From Bryobacterales bacterium (GTDB lineage Bacteria > Acidobacteriota > Terriglobia > Bryobacterales > Bryobacteraceae), in the NCBI GenBank assembly GCA_016713735.1, contig JADJOP010000037.1, positions 248,001-312,000 of the forward strand: DNA of 64,000 nt, in the 5' to 3' direction. The notes beneath the pieces were generated by a model. That model was not told where the DNA came from and searched no databases. It saw only the letters and a program-made list of their open reading frames with translations. The position numbers were made by a program, and so were the translations under genes. Below, piece by piece: positions 41,532-50,226 of the stretch; position 1 is the first letter of the stretch; each line of letters starts with the position of its first letter.

Positions 41532-42110
41532 ATGAACTGGTTTCGCCCATCTTTCGATCCGCTTTCGGCCGCTGACTCCGAACTGGTCGTTCGCCTCCGT
41601 TCCGGCGACGAGGCCTGCTGGCGGGAACTCTACCGCCGCCACCAGGACCGCCTCTACCGCTATGCCCTGCGCATGACCGGTTCGGCGGCCACCGCCAGCG
41701 ACATTACACAGGAGACCTTTGTGGCGTTTCTCGAACAGGCTCACCGCTACGATCCGGCCCAGGCCCCGCTCGGCGCCTGGCTGCTCGGCATCGCCCGCAA
41801 CCGTGTGCGCAAATCGTTCAGCGCCGCCGCCCCATGGGAGCCGCTGGACGACGCGCCGCCGCCCGAGGCTCCGGGCCACGATCCGCTCACCTCGCTCACC
41901 CACGCCGAGCAATTGGCCGCCGTGCGCGGCGCCGTCGATGCGCTGCCGCCGGCGTTCCGCGAAGTGGTCGTGCTCATCGAGTGGGAAGAGATGTCGTATG
42001 AGGAGACGGCCACGGTGTTGGGCATTCCTCCCGGCACGGTGCGCTCGCGGCTCCACCGCGCACGCGCGTTGCTGCAGCAATCGCTTTCCACGCAGGGGGT
42101 GGCGCGATGA
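41532..42110 (+). CDS. ECF-type RNA polymerase sigma factor (second copy)
   Basis: A 192-residue sigma factor with region 2 (DEACWRELYRRHQDRLYRY, TASDITQETFVAFLEQA) and region 4 (LPPAFREVVVLIEWEEMSY with ATVLGIPPGTVRSRLHRAR). The linker is Pro/Ala/Asp-rich. GGGGA lies just before ATG 41532. The stop overlaps the next gene by 4 bases. The operon of sigma factor, membrane protein and secreted protein suggests a signal-responsive unit. It is distinct in sequence from the sigma factor at 3.9 kb. Confidence 0.9.
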   Translation: MNWFRPSFDPLSAADSELVVRLRSGDEACWRELYRRHQDRLYRYALRMTGSAATASDITQETFVAFLEQAHRYDPAQAPLGAWLLGIARNRVRKSFSAAAPWEPLDDAPPPEAPGHDPLTSLTHAEQLAAVRGAVDALPPAFREVVVLIEWEEMSYEETATVLGIPPGTVRSRLHRARALLQQSLSTQGVAR

Positions 42111-42688
42111 CGCCGCTTGATCAGCTGCTGCGCGAACTGGGCTCGGCGCACCGCCGCGAGCAGGCTCCCGATGCGCTGGGACGCGAGCTGTTACGCGAAT
42201 TCCGGGCCAGGCATCGCCGCCGCTGGCTGTGGCCCGCGCTGGCGGCGGCAACGGCCACGGCGGCCCTGGCTGCTTTCTTCCTCGCCCCTCCGACGGTGGA
42301 GACACTCGCCTTGCGCGTGGCCGCGCCCCCCGCGCCCGAGGTTCACGTCACGCCACCTCCGCTGCGCGCCGCCGCCAGCGCGGCGAAACGCCCAAGGCCC
42401 GCCGTGCCCCGTGCGCCGCGCCCTGTTTCCGTTCCGGCGACCGCGCCAGCGCCAGCGACCGAGATCGCCACCGACTTCTTTCCGCTGCGCCCGGACCCCC
42501 TCATGGAGCCCGGCGAATGGCTGCGCATCGTGCGCGCCCGTGTTCCTCGCAGCGAACTGCGCCGCTTCGGCCTCGCCTCGGCGCCCGCCTTCTCAACAAC
42601 CCAACAAAGCCCGGATGTCGCCGCCGATGTCGTCTTCGGAAACGACGGCACGGCGCGCGCCATCCGCTTCATTCACTACACCCGTTAA
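42107..42688 (+). CDS. Single-pass membrane protein, probable anti-sigma partner
   Basis: A 193-residue protein coupled to the sigma gene by ATGA. A charged N-terminal cytosolic part (residues 1-42, EQAPDALGRELLREFRARHRRR) precedes one membrane helix (about 43-62), followed by a Pro/Ala-rich periplasmic linker. A C-terminal block PLMEPGEWLRIVRARVPRSEL with FGNDGTARAIRFIHY follows; PGEWLRIVRARVPRSEL-type blocks recur in acidobacterial anti-sigma-like proteins. Topology and coupling suggest an anti-sigma factor, but no zinc motif is present. Confidence 0.65.
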   Translation: MTPLDQLLRELGSAHRREQAPDALGRELLREFRARHRRRWLWPALAAATATAALAAFFLAPPTVETLALRVAAPPAPEVHVTPPPLRAAASAAKRPRPAVPRAPRPVSVPATAPAPATEIATDFFPLRPDPLMEPGEWLRIVRARVPRSELRRFGLASAPAFSTTQQSPDVAADVVFGNDGTARAIRFIHYTR

Positions 42689-42709
42689 GTCCAAGGAGCA
42701 CACAAAGCC

Positions 42710-43777
42710 ATGAAGAAGACACTGCTCGCACTGGTCACGGCAACAGCCGGACTGCTGTGCGCCCAAACCACCGCCGACGTCACCGTCGCCAAGCCCCGCA
42801 CGATGATGTGGGAGCAAAAGGTGGAACTGGCCGGAGCGCCGCAGGAGGCCACCATCGGCTTCCTCGCCGCTGAAGGCGCGGCCGGATTCGCCGGCTCTCC
42901 CGTCAAAGGCGCGCCCTACTCGGCCACCATCGAACAGACATTCACGCAAACGCTCGCCGACGGCACGCGCATCCAACGCAAGTCCACCTCGCAAACCGCG
43001 CGCGACTCCGAAGGCCGCACGCGCACCGAGAACACGCCCGCCATCGCCGGGTCGCTCAATGTCGACCTGCCCGCCACCGTCTTCATCTTCGACCCCGTGG
43101 CCAAGCAGACCATCGTCCTCAATGAGAAGGAGAAGACAGCGCGCGTGATGAAGATGCCCGACATCAACATGGGCAAGTCCGGCGCGGCCTTCAGATCCGT
43201 CGATGATCACGCGGTAACGGGCGGGGGCGGGGGCGTGCGCATGCGCCAACCCGCCCCGGCCGGCACGGCGGTGACCACCGGCCCGAAAGAGGATGTGATC
43301 GTGGAGCGCGTCTTCAATGTGACCACGGCGCAGGCGGGCAGCGAGGCGTCCCTGGTGACGGAGAACATTCGGAGGGCGATTCCCGCCATGCCCGCCATCC
43401 CCGCCGCCGGCATCAGCGCCAACCACCAGGTGATGATCTTCCGCGGCGATGACGGCTCGATGAAAACCGAATCGCTCGGCACGCAGACCATCTCTGGGGT
43501 GCCCTGCAACGCCAAGCGCAACATCCACACCATCGCCGCAGGCCAGATCGGCAACGACCGGCCGATCGAGATCGTCAACGAGTCCTGCTTCTCTGACCAG
43601 TTGAAGACGCTGCTTTCCTCGCGCAACAACGACCCCATGCACGGCGAAAACCTGATGCGGCTCACCTCCATCAACCGCGGCGAGCCGGCCAAAAGCCTGT
43701 TTGAAATCCCTCCCGGCTACACCGTGAAGGAAGGGCCGCAACCGATGATCTTTGAACGCAGGCTCGACAAGAAGTAG
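42710..43777 (+). CDS. Secreted hypothetical protein of the sigma operon
   Basis: A 355-residue protein with signal peptide MKKTLLALVTATAGLLCAQ and an AAGGAG site upstream. The mature protein is beta-strand rich: YSATIEQTFTQTLADGTRIQ, TVFIFDPVAKQTIVLNEKEK, SLGTQTISGVPCNAKRNIHT, and FEIPPGYTVKEGPQPMIFE near the end. The order (salient strands, a cation-like central linker, and an FEIPPGY end) is common in Solibacteres secreted proteins without known function. It follows the anti-sigma candidate by 21 bases and is probably the regulated output or sensor of the operon. Confidence 0.7.
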   Translation: MKKTLLALVTATAGLLCAQTTADVTVAKPRTMMWEQKVELAGAPQEATIGFLAAEGAAGFAGSPVKGAPYSATIEQTFTQTLADGTRIQRKSTSQTARDSEGRTRTENTPAIAGSLNVDLPATVFIFDPVAKQTIVLNEKEKTARVMKMPDINMGKSGAAFRSVDDHAVTGGGGGVRMRQPAPAGTAVTTGPKEDVIVERVFNVTTAQAGSEASLVTENIRRAIPAMPAIPAAGISANHQVMIFRGDDGSMKTESLGTQTISGVPCNAKRNIHTIAAGQIGNDRPIEIVNESCFSDQLKTLLSSRNNDPMHGENLMRLTSINRGEPAKSLFEIPPGYTVKEGPQPMIFERRLDKK

Positions 43778-43797
43778 CCTCCCGCCCGTGAAACAGC

Positions 43798-43833
43798 AAC
43801 CCGGCCGCGCGGACCCGCTCCGCCGGCCGGGTT
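43798..43833 (+). terminator. Strong GC hairpin after the sigma operon
   Basis: AACCCGGCCG at 43798-43807 pairs perfectly with CGGCCGGGTT at 43824-43833 around a 16-base loop, beginning 20 bases after the stop of the secreted protein. The run of T expected of an intrinsic terminator is missing on the 3' side. The position, stem strength and bounded operon still make a transcript end or stabilising structure likely. Confidence 0.55.
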
Positions 43834-43897
43834 CGTGCCCACGCGGTTTGCGGCCGGCCCCACCCATCCAGGCTCGCCTTCCTAGGCGCTTCTCCCT

Positions 43898-44833
43898 ATG
43901 TCGGGATGGCGCCACTCTGTCGAAGAGCTTCTCATGTGGTGGCTTGCGGCCGTACTTCTGCTTGCCCTGTTGTTCTACGGCCTGAAGAAAAGAGACGCGT
44001 GTAGTCAACACCTTGCCGCTGCCGGCAGGGCAGCCGGCGCGCGCCAGTGGAACCTGTTTGACGCCAAGATGGCCGCCGCCCGCGCCTCGGCCGCCCGCAT
44101 CACGGAACAAAAAGCGCGCCAGGAGGCCCTTGCCGATATCGAATACCTCGCCGCCCACGGCGCCTATTCGCGCAACCGCCCCGACGACGCCATTGCTCAT
44201 CTCGCCCTCGCCATTCGCGGTTTTGAGCAACTCGGCGACGCCTCGCGCGGCTTGAAACTCTCGGCCGCCCATCAACTGTGGGGCGACCTCGCCTTTGACA
44301 GCGCCGACTTTGCCGCCGCCGAAAGCCACTTCCGCTCCGCCGCCCTGGCCACCGAATTCTCCGAACAGCCCGAACGCGTGCTCTCTTCCCTGAAGCGGCT
44401 GGGCGATGTCCTGCTCGCCCAACAACGCTACGACGACGCCCGCGCCGTCATCGAAAAGGGCATTGAGTATGAACGCCGCCTGCTCATGGACACGATGCCG
44501 CAAGGGGAAGGCGAGAACTCCGATGTGATCGCCATGGCCATCCCCGATCTGGCGTTGGCCCGCCGCGATTTCGCCAGCGCCGAGCGCCTCTATCGCGAGA
44601 AGGTGGAGTTCTTTGACCCTGCCTCCACGCCGGCGCATGAGTCCGACCTCACCCGCTTTCAGTTCCACCTCGCCACCGCGCAGCGCGAACTCGGCCGCAT
44701 GCAGGACGCCCTGCGCACCCTGCACTCGGCCGTCGAAGCCGCCGAACGCGACTTCGGGCCCGAACACCCGCGCGCCGAACATGCCCGCCGCCGCCTGGCC
44801 GAAACCTATCTGCTGGCCGAAGGCCGCCGCTAG
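43898..44833 (+). CDS. TPR-repeat protein with N-terminal membrane anchor
   Basis: A 311-residue protein: a short N-terminus, a membrane helix (about residues 13-28, MWWLAAVLLLALLFYG) and then helical repeats such as YSRNRPDDAIAHLALAIRGF, GDLAFDSADFAAAESHFRSA and LGDVLLAQQRYDDARAVIEKG. The spacing and small-residue pattern are those of tetratricopeptide repeats, which mediate protein contacts. ATG 43898 is assumed; ATG 43934, with GAAGAG upstream, would begin right at the membrane helix. The partner is unknown. Its stop overlaps the convergent glycosyltransferase stop by 4 bases. Confidence 0.75.
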   Translation: MSGWRHSVEELLMWWLAAVLLLALLFYGLKKRDACSQHLAAAGRAAGARQWNLFDAKMAAARASAARITEQKARQEALADIEYLAAHGAYSRNRPDDAIAHLALAIRGFEQLGDASRGLKLSAAHQLWGDLAFDSADFAAAESHFRSAALATEFSEQPERVLSSLKRLGDVLLAQQRYDDARAVIEKGIEYERRLLMDTMPQGEGENSDVIAMAIPDLALARRDFASAERLYREKVEFFDPASTPAHESDLTRFQFHLATAQRELGRMQDALRTLHSAVEAAERDFGPEHPRAEHARRRLAETYLLAEGRR

Positions 44834-46131
44834 ATCACGGTGATGGGCCGCCGGCGGGCTACCTCGCGAAACACCTCTTCGGTGTGCGCGGCCATGTGCG
44901 GCAGCGTCCAGCCCGCGCGCACGCTGGCATAGCCCCGCCGCCCCATCTCCATCGTCGCCTCCCAGTTGCGCACGCACGCAAGCATTGCCGCCGTGAGCGA
45001 CTCCACATTGTCGGGCTCAAACAACACGCCTCCGCCGGTGGCCTCGATCATCTCCGGAAACGCACCCCGCCTCGGCGCAATCACCGGCACACCGTTGGCC
45101 ATCGCCTCCAGCGCCGGCAGGCCCTTCGGCTCATCAAACGTCGAGGGCATCACGAGAATGTCGACGTCCTGGAGAAACCCCATCTTGCCGGCCCAATCCG
45201 GCGCGCCCACATACACGAGGTCGCCCGGACCGGCGATCATCTTGCGCCGCTGCTCCTCCAGATACGGTTTGCGCTCGGGCGGCAGATAGCCGGCCACATG
45301 CAGTGATGAGTCGCGCGGCTCGCCGCCCGCGCCGAGGCGGATGTAGGCGTCCACCAGCAGGTGCAGTCCCTTCTCCGGCGCAATGCGCCCGAGGAAGCCG
45401 AACACCGGATCGGTGGCCAGCCCCGGCTCGCGCTGCGCCGTGCCCGTCGTATCGACGCCCAACTTCACCACGAAGATCTTCTCGCGCGGAATGCGCAGGT
45501 AGTCCGACATGAACTCGCGCTCGTACTGGCTCACGGCAATGAAGGCGTCCACATCCTGCACCTGTTGGCGGATCAGTTGCAGCGCCTGGCTCTGGTACGG
45601 TTCGCGCAGTCCTTCCAGGAAGAACTCCTCGCCTTGCAGCGTGCACACCACCGGACGCCGCGTGGCCTCCTTCAATGGCTTGGCCAGGCCGATCAACAGC
45701 GCGTAGGGAATCGTCACCACATCCGGCCGCGGCGCGTGGCGCAGCCACTGCATGAGGTGATCCACCTCTTTCTTCTGCCTCCCGTGCTCGCCCTTCAGAA
45801 TCGAGACGGTGAGCGCGCCGAGATGATTCGGATCCACCTCCAGACCGCGCCCGGCAAAGGCCCGGATCACACCCGGCAGGTCCCACAGCTTGTCGAGAAA
45901 CTTCGGCAGGCGTTGAAAGATCCCGCTCATCTGCTCGAGATACACCGAGATGCCGCCGAAGAACACCTGCTGCTCGCTATAGCTGGCGACGTCGGTGCGC
46001 ACGGGCGTGTAGAGCGGCACCAGCGTCAGTTCATGGCCGCGCCGCTTCAGTTCGCCCGCCAGCGCGTTGTCGCGCAGGCATGAGCCGCAATACATGTCCC
46101 CCGCGCCGGCAATGAGTGAGACGATCTTCAT
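44830..46131 (-). CDS. Family 4 glycosyltransferase
   Basis: A 433-residue GT-B fold enzyme. The N-terminal acceptor domain contains VSLIAGAGDMYCGSCLRDNAL and AGELKRRGHELTLVPLY. The C-terminal nucleotide-sugar domain has FGFLGRIAPEKGLHLLVDAY, DILVMPSTFDEPKGLPALEA and MANGVPVIAPRRGAFPEMI, the EX7E donor-binding motif of retaining GT4 enzymes. It would attach a sugar to a lipid, polysaccharide or protein acceptor, not identifiable here. It is downstream of the LuxC/LuxE-like pair on the same strand (6 bases), so the three genes may act in one pathway. Confidence 0.85.
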   Translation of the reverse strand: MKIVSLIAGAGDMYCGSCLRDNALAGELKRRGHELTLVPLYTPVRTDVASYSEQQVFFGGISVYLEQMSGIFQRLPKFLDKLWDLPGVIRAFAGRGLEVDPNHLGALTVSILKGEHGRQKKEVDHLMQWLRHAPRPDVVTIPYALLIGLAKPLKEATRRPVVCTLQGEEFFLEGLREPYQSQALQLIRQQVQDVDAFIAVSQYEREFMSDYLRIPREKIFVVKLGVDTTGTAQREPGLATDPVFGFLGRIAPEKGLHLLVDAYIRLGAGGEPRDSSLHVAGYLPPERKPYLEEQRRKMIAGPGDLVYVGAPDWAGKMGFLQDVDILVMPSTFDEPKGLPALEAMANGVPVIAPRRGAFPEMIEATGGGVLFEPDNVESLTAAMLACVRNWEATMEMGRRGYASVRAGWTLPHMAAHTEEVFREVARRRPITVI

Positions 46132-46137
46132 CGCCGC

Positions 46138-47573
46138 TTATGCGCCGACGGGTTCGAGCACGCTTTGGAAGGCCCGCCGCGCGTAGAGGTGATCGAAGAG
46201 GTTGCCCTCGTGCGGCTGGTCCCACACGATCTGAATCGTCTTGATCGGTCCGAAATTCAACCGCCCGATGTGCTGCGCGGCCAGCAGCCGTTGCTGGAAC
46301 TTCTTATCTTCGGTGATGGCGGTCAACACGAGCGTCGGCCCGAGAATCTCCGGCTTCGTCGAGATGGGCGTCTCCACCACGCTCGCATACGGGAAGAGGA
46401 ACTCCTTGTTCGCCGCCGGATGCTGAGGCGACTCACACCACACGATGGTCGGCAGCAGATAGGCGCAGCCCTCGCGCTCAGCCAGACGCTCGCCGCGACC
46501 GGCCTCGGCGCTCACATCGGTGGCGCCCTTTCGCTCAGCAGGCCGTCGATCATCTGGTTCATGCGCCGGGCCACGTTGGCGTCGGCAAACGGCGCAATGG
46601 CCGCTTCCGGGTCATCCGCCGCGCGCGGCTGAATCTTCGCCAACTTCTCCGCCAGCGCCTGCGCAATGGCGCGGCCATGACGCGGTACCCACACGCCGCT
46701 CGCATTCACGCACGAACGGCCCGAGTTCTCCGCGATCGACGCCGCGATCACATCAATGAACTCCGGCCAGCGGTCGATCAGGTCCTCGCCGATCACCACC
46801 TTGCTCCAGCCCGGCCCGTGGACCTCGACGCGCGGATCGCGCGCCCACACCTTCGTCGTCGACACGTCGCCGAACACCATGCCGCGGCCGCAGCGGCGCA
46901 GAATCTCGCCCGCTCCGGCGTGGTCGGTCGGATAGTAGCTGAAGGCCTCCGGCGGCGCGCCGGCCTTGATGAAGGCCTGGATCATGCGGTACGGCGTCCA
47001 CGGCTCCTGCCCGCCCGGTTTCAACACCAGCGGAGTCTTCAACGCGAACGCCGGAGCCCACAGCGAATGCACACCGGGCGAGTTTGACGGCAGCACCACG
47101 CCGAGCGAATCGGTGCGCCGGAAGTAGCTCACCACCGCGCCCGACGCTTCGCCATAGCCGCGATCGAGAATCGCCAGATCGAGGTTGCGCGTGAGCCCGC
47201 GCAGCACGCCGGCCATGTTCGCCAGCACGCCCTGGATCTTCGCTTGATTGCGCCGCACCATGTTGTGCGGCAGCCCCGTCGTTGCCGACGTTGCTTCCAC
47301 ATACTCCTCCGCCGACTGCGTGCCTTCGCCGAGCGGCAGCGTGTCGCCGGCAAAGTGCCCGGCGGCCTTGGCGCAAAGCTTCACCAACTCCTCGCTGGTG
47401 AAGCCCGCCATCATGTTCGCGACCTCTTCCAACTGCAAAAAGTCGCGCCGGATCAGCCCCACATTGGCCTGGCTGATCTCGACAAACGGCTCCTTCGTGC
47501 GGTGATGAACAGCCCGCGCGCGGTCCACGCTATAATACGGCCGCCCCTGGCGCAACACCGGCAAATGGCGCAT
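46138..47573 (-). pseudogene. Aldehyde dehydrogenase/LuxC-like acyl reductase, interrupted by a frameshift
   Basis: From ATG 47573 the frame gives RDFLQLEEVANMMAGF, SLGVVLPSNSPGVHSLWAP, PLVLKPGGQEPWTP and ENSGRSCVNASGVWVPRHG with the catalytic Cys, then stops at 46512. The remaining C-terminus (ATDVSAEAGRGERLAEREG through HIGRLNFGPIKTIQIVWDQ) continues in another frame to 46138. Adding one base to the TTT at 46529-46531 (plus strand) rejoins them into about 478 residues. The usual Glu of ELGGK is replaced by VEVHGPGWSK, as in CoA-dependent reductases such as LuxC. Start and stop touch the neighbouring adenylate-forming gene (TAATG), so the two are coupled. Confidence 0.8.
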
Positions 47574-48652
47574 TAGTACACCCCCACCACGACGTTCGTC
47601 CCCAGCTTCTGGAACGGCCGCACGTTGCGCACGCCATCCCACGGATACTGGTCGCACGGCGCTTCGCGTTCGCACTCATCGCGCTCCAGGAAGCGCGGCA
47701 CGAAGGTCTCTTTCGTCAGCGTCGTCAGCCGCACGCGGCCCGTCGCGCCATACGGCACCACCTTCGTCGGATTGTCCGGCTCCACCACTTCCAGCACGGC
47801 GCGCGGCGTCGGCGGGTAATAGATGATCGCCCAGTTGTCTTCCTTCGTCGGCGCCTTGTGCGTGGCCAGGCCCATCAGCGTGTTGCCGTAGGTCGGCGCG
47901 AAGTAGATGCCGTCGAGCATCTCTTCCACGGCGAAGCGATGGAACTGCGGCGTCATCTCCGTACCGCCGCAGAAGATGCCCTTGATGCCCAGCTTGCGCA
48001 GGTTCACCTTCTCGCACATGGCCTCGAGCAGCTTCGGCGTCGTGAACATGCACTGAATGTTGTCGTGCGCCTTAAGCAGCGTCAGCGCCTGGTCCACCAC
48101 ATGCTGCTTATAGCGCTCGGCCATGTCGAACTCGCCCCACTTGAGCAGCTTCACCACCCAGCGCGGATCGAGATCGATCATGAAGCAGATGCCGCCGCGA
48201 TACTGCGCCAGGTGTTCCACGGCCAGCCGCAGCCGCCGCGGACCGCTCGGGCCCACCATCAGCCAGTCGGCGCCCTTCGGGAACGCCTCATCGGGCAGCG
48301 TGTGCGAAAACATCTCGTAGTCGGTGCGGAAATCGTTCATCTGCACGCGCGACTTGGGCACGCCCGTGCTGCCGCCCGTCTCAAAGATGTAGGTCGGCAA
48401 ATGCGCCAGCCCCTTCGGCACCCACTGCCGCACCGGGCCGCCGCGCAGCTTCTCATCCTCAAAGAACCCGAACTTGTCCAGGTCCTCATAGCAGTGGATC
48501 TCCTTGCGCGGATCCCAGCCCGCCTTGGCGGCGAAGTCCAACCAGAACGGGCAGCCCGTTTCGGGGTTGAAATGCCATTCCACAATCTCGCGGACATGCG
48601 CGTCGAGCGCTGACTTGTGCGCTGTGACGCGCTCCTGCAAACTAGAACTCAT
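47573..48652 (-). CDS. LuxE/PaaK-like adenylate-forming protein (acyl-protein or acyl-CoA synthetase type)
   Basis: A 359-residue ANL-superfamily protein. YIFETGGSTGVPKSRVQ is the phosphate-binding loop, YFAPTYGNTLMG the second adenylate motif, and GRVRLTTLTKETFVPRFLERD the C-terminal hinge region. It is shorter than typical acyl-CoA ligases and lacks the full C-terminal cap, like LuxE and phenazine-type ligases. The coupled downstream gene is a CoA-type aldehyde dehydrogenase. By analogy with LuxC/LuxE, the pair could activate a carboxylic acid and reduce it to an aldehyde. ATGs at 48652, 48673 and 48679 are possible; none has a clear ribosome-binding site. Confidence 0.75.
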   Translation of the reverse strand: MSSSLQERVTAHKSALDAHVREIVEWHFNPETGCPFWLDFAAKAGWDPRKEIHCYEDLDKFGFFEDEKLRGGPVRQWVPKGLAHLPTYIFETGGSTGVPKSRVQMNDFRTDYEMFSHTLPDEAFPKGADWLMVGPSGPRRLRLAVEHLAQYRGGICFMIDLDPRWVVKLLKWGEFDMAERYKQHVVDQALTLLKAHDNIQCMFTTPKLLEAMCEKVNLRKLGIKGIFCGGTEMTPQFHRFAVEEMLDGIYFAPTYGNTLMGLATHKAPTKEDNWAIIYYPPTPRAVLEVVEPDNPTKVVPYGATGRVRLTTLTKETFVPRFLERDECEREAPCDQYPWDGVRNVRPFQKLGTNVVVGVY

Positions 48653-49598
48653 GGTTTCGGTACCCAGTGACATCTCCATAAAGTATATCCGCGCCCTCCT
48701 CCTGGTTACTCTCGCTTGGATGCCGCCACCGGCCGGGGCGGCTCAGGATCTGCTGGAACGCGTCCACCACCGCTATGCCGACTCCTCCGGCGTGAAGATC
48801 CACTACGCCCATCTCGACGGCCCGTCGGCCTCGGCCCCGCTGGCCGTCTTCGTCCACGGCTTCCCCGATTTTTGGTATTCCTGGCGCCACCAGATGGACG
48901 CCGTCGCCAAGACGCACCAGGTGGCCGCGCTCGACCTGCGCGGTTACAACCTCTCCGACAAGCCCTCCGGCGTTGAGAACTACGATATGAAGCTGCTCGT
49001 CGCCGACGTGCTCGCCGTCATCAAGGCCTGCGGCAAAGAAAAGGCGGTCGTGATCGGTCACGACTGGGGCGGCGCCATCTCCTGGTCCGTCGCCATGTAT
49101 GCGCCGCAAGCCGTCGAGCGCCTCGTCATCGTCAACCTGCCCCACATGAACGGCCTCCGCCGCGAACTGGCGAACAACCCCGCGCAACAGAAGAATTCCG
49201 CCTACGCCCGCCGCTTCCAACAGCCCGACGCCGGCACGCAGGTGACCGCCGAAGGTCTCGCCCGGCTCGCCCCCGAGGACGTCCGCCCGCACTATGTGAA
49301 GGCCTTCCAGCAATCGAGCATCGAGGCCATGCTGAACTACTACAAGCGCAACTACCCGCGCGAACCCTACACCGCCGCCACGGCAGAAGAACTCGCCGCC
49401 ACGCCCCGCGTGAAGTGCCGCGTCCTGCAATTCCACGGCCTCAAGGACACCGCCCTGCTCCCCGCCGGCCTCAACGACGAATGGCAATGGCTCGACGCCG
49501 ACCTGACGCTGGTCACCATTCCCAACGCCGGCCACTGGTCGCATTGGGAGGCTGCGGAGCTGGTGACACGGACGTTGGTGGATTGGTTGCAGCGGTGA
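48651..49598 (+). CDS. Exported alpha/beta hydrolase, epoxide-hydrolase-like
   Basis: A 315-residue protein. After a signal-like N-terminus (IRALLLVTLAWMPPPAGAAQ) the alpha/beta fold shows HGFPDFWYSWRHQM (oxyanion HGFP), DLRGYNLSDKP, VIGHDWGGAISW with the nucleophile Asp, a lid region, and GHWSHWEAAELV with the catalytic His. The sequence order and HDWGG elbow point to epoxide hydrolases or haloalkane dehalogenases. ATG 48651 shares its CATG with the start of the divergent LuxE-like gene. A GTG-started frame overlaps its stop (GTGA) but does not look like a real gene beyond about 60 residues. Confidence 0.82.
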   Translation: MVSVPSDISIKYIRALLLVTLAWMPPPAGAAQDLLERVHHRYADSSGVKIHYAHLDGPSASAPLAVFVHGFPDFWYSWRHQMDAVAKTHQVAALDLRGYNLSDKPSGVENYDMKLLVADVLAVIKACGKEKAVVIGHDWGGAISWSVAMYAPQAVERLVIVNLPHMNGLRRELANNPAQQKNSAYARRFQQPDAGTQVTAEGLARLAPEDVRPHYVKAFQQSSIEAMLNYYKRNYPREPYTAATAEELAATPRVKCRVLQFHGLKDTALLPAGLNDEWQWLDADLTLVTIPNAGHWSHWEAAELVTRTLVDWLQR

Positions 49599-50226
49599 AA
49601 TGGCGGCCCCAGTTCGAGGACCTCGTCTCGATCAAGCGGGATGCGGGCGGCCTCTCGATCGTCCATTCCAAACGTGAAGTGTACAACCCCCCTTGCCTGG
49701 GCCGCCTCGCGGTGCTCCTGGGGTTTTCCGTAGCGGCTGGGATCCTCCTGCTGTCTCCTGGAACCCAACCGGCGAGCCGCAGAATCCCTGCACACCTGGG
49801 TTTCACCAAGGCCCCAGTTTCACCCGCGAGGAATTCACCGGCCCCCCACCGGACCGGAGAACCACCTCCACGGCGGCGAAACGCGAACCCACTTCCACCG
49901 CCTCAGCCCGATTCAGGCCGCGCAGATCGTCGAGGCAATCAACCGCTTCCCACGCCCCCGCGAACCCGCCCCCCACACCCGCTTGCCGAACGGACCCCTC
50001 TCCATTCACCCTCCAGGCTGCTTCATCCAGGCGACTCGATGCTAACGCCCATACCGGGCGCGGGCGCGGCGTTGACGTCCTCCCAACTCAGGGCCGAGCC
50101 GGGGTTGCGTTGCAGAATCTCTCTACGCTCGTCGAGTTCGCGAATCTGCCGGGGTGGCGCACCGGGCCGCCGGCGGGCTGGCTGGCAGCCGGGCTGAGCT
50201 CGAATGGGCCGGCGGCTCCACGCCCC
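49599..50226. other. Gene-poor stretch with degenerate coding remnants
   Basis: This 628-base interval is the only long gap in the window. Open frames cross it on both strands, but their translations are Pro/Arg/Ser-rich and fit no family. A GTG at 49595 overlaps the hydrolase stop and opens a frame with a hydrophobic segment (LGRLAVLLGFSVAAGILLL) that degenerates after about 60 residues. Another frame carries HFHRLSPIQAAQIVEAINRF. A third, on the minus strand, resembles an antitoxin tail. The mixture suggests decayed genes. Confidence 0.5.
50023..50163 (-). pseudogene. Remnant resembling the C-terminus of an addiction-module antitoxin
   Basis: Read on the minus strand, the segment PPRQIRELDERREILQRN continues into PGSALSWEDVNA and stops at 50023. 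The pattern of a helix with ELDxR, about seven residues, NP, then a SWEDV segment is that of the C-terminal tail of TIGR02574-type putative addiction module components. No start codon or N-terminal half is present, and the following bases do not encode a recognisable RelE toxin. It sits directly downstream of the DinB gene. Confidence 0.3.

Noticed and set aside
42593..44977. 794-residue minus-strand frame opposite the sigma-operon and TPR genes
   Set aside because: Gly/Asp/Ala-rich antisense translation with no family pattern; three plus-strand genes with signal peptide, TPR and ribosome-binding sites occupy the same span.
47528..47540. TATAAT-like sequence
   Set aside because: Lies inside the aldehyde dehydrogenase coding sequence with no matching -35 and no gene start nearby.
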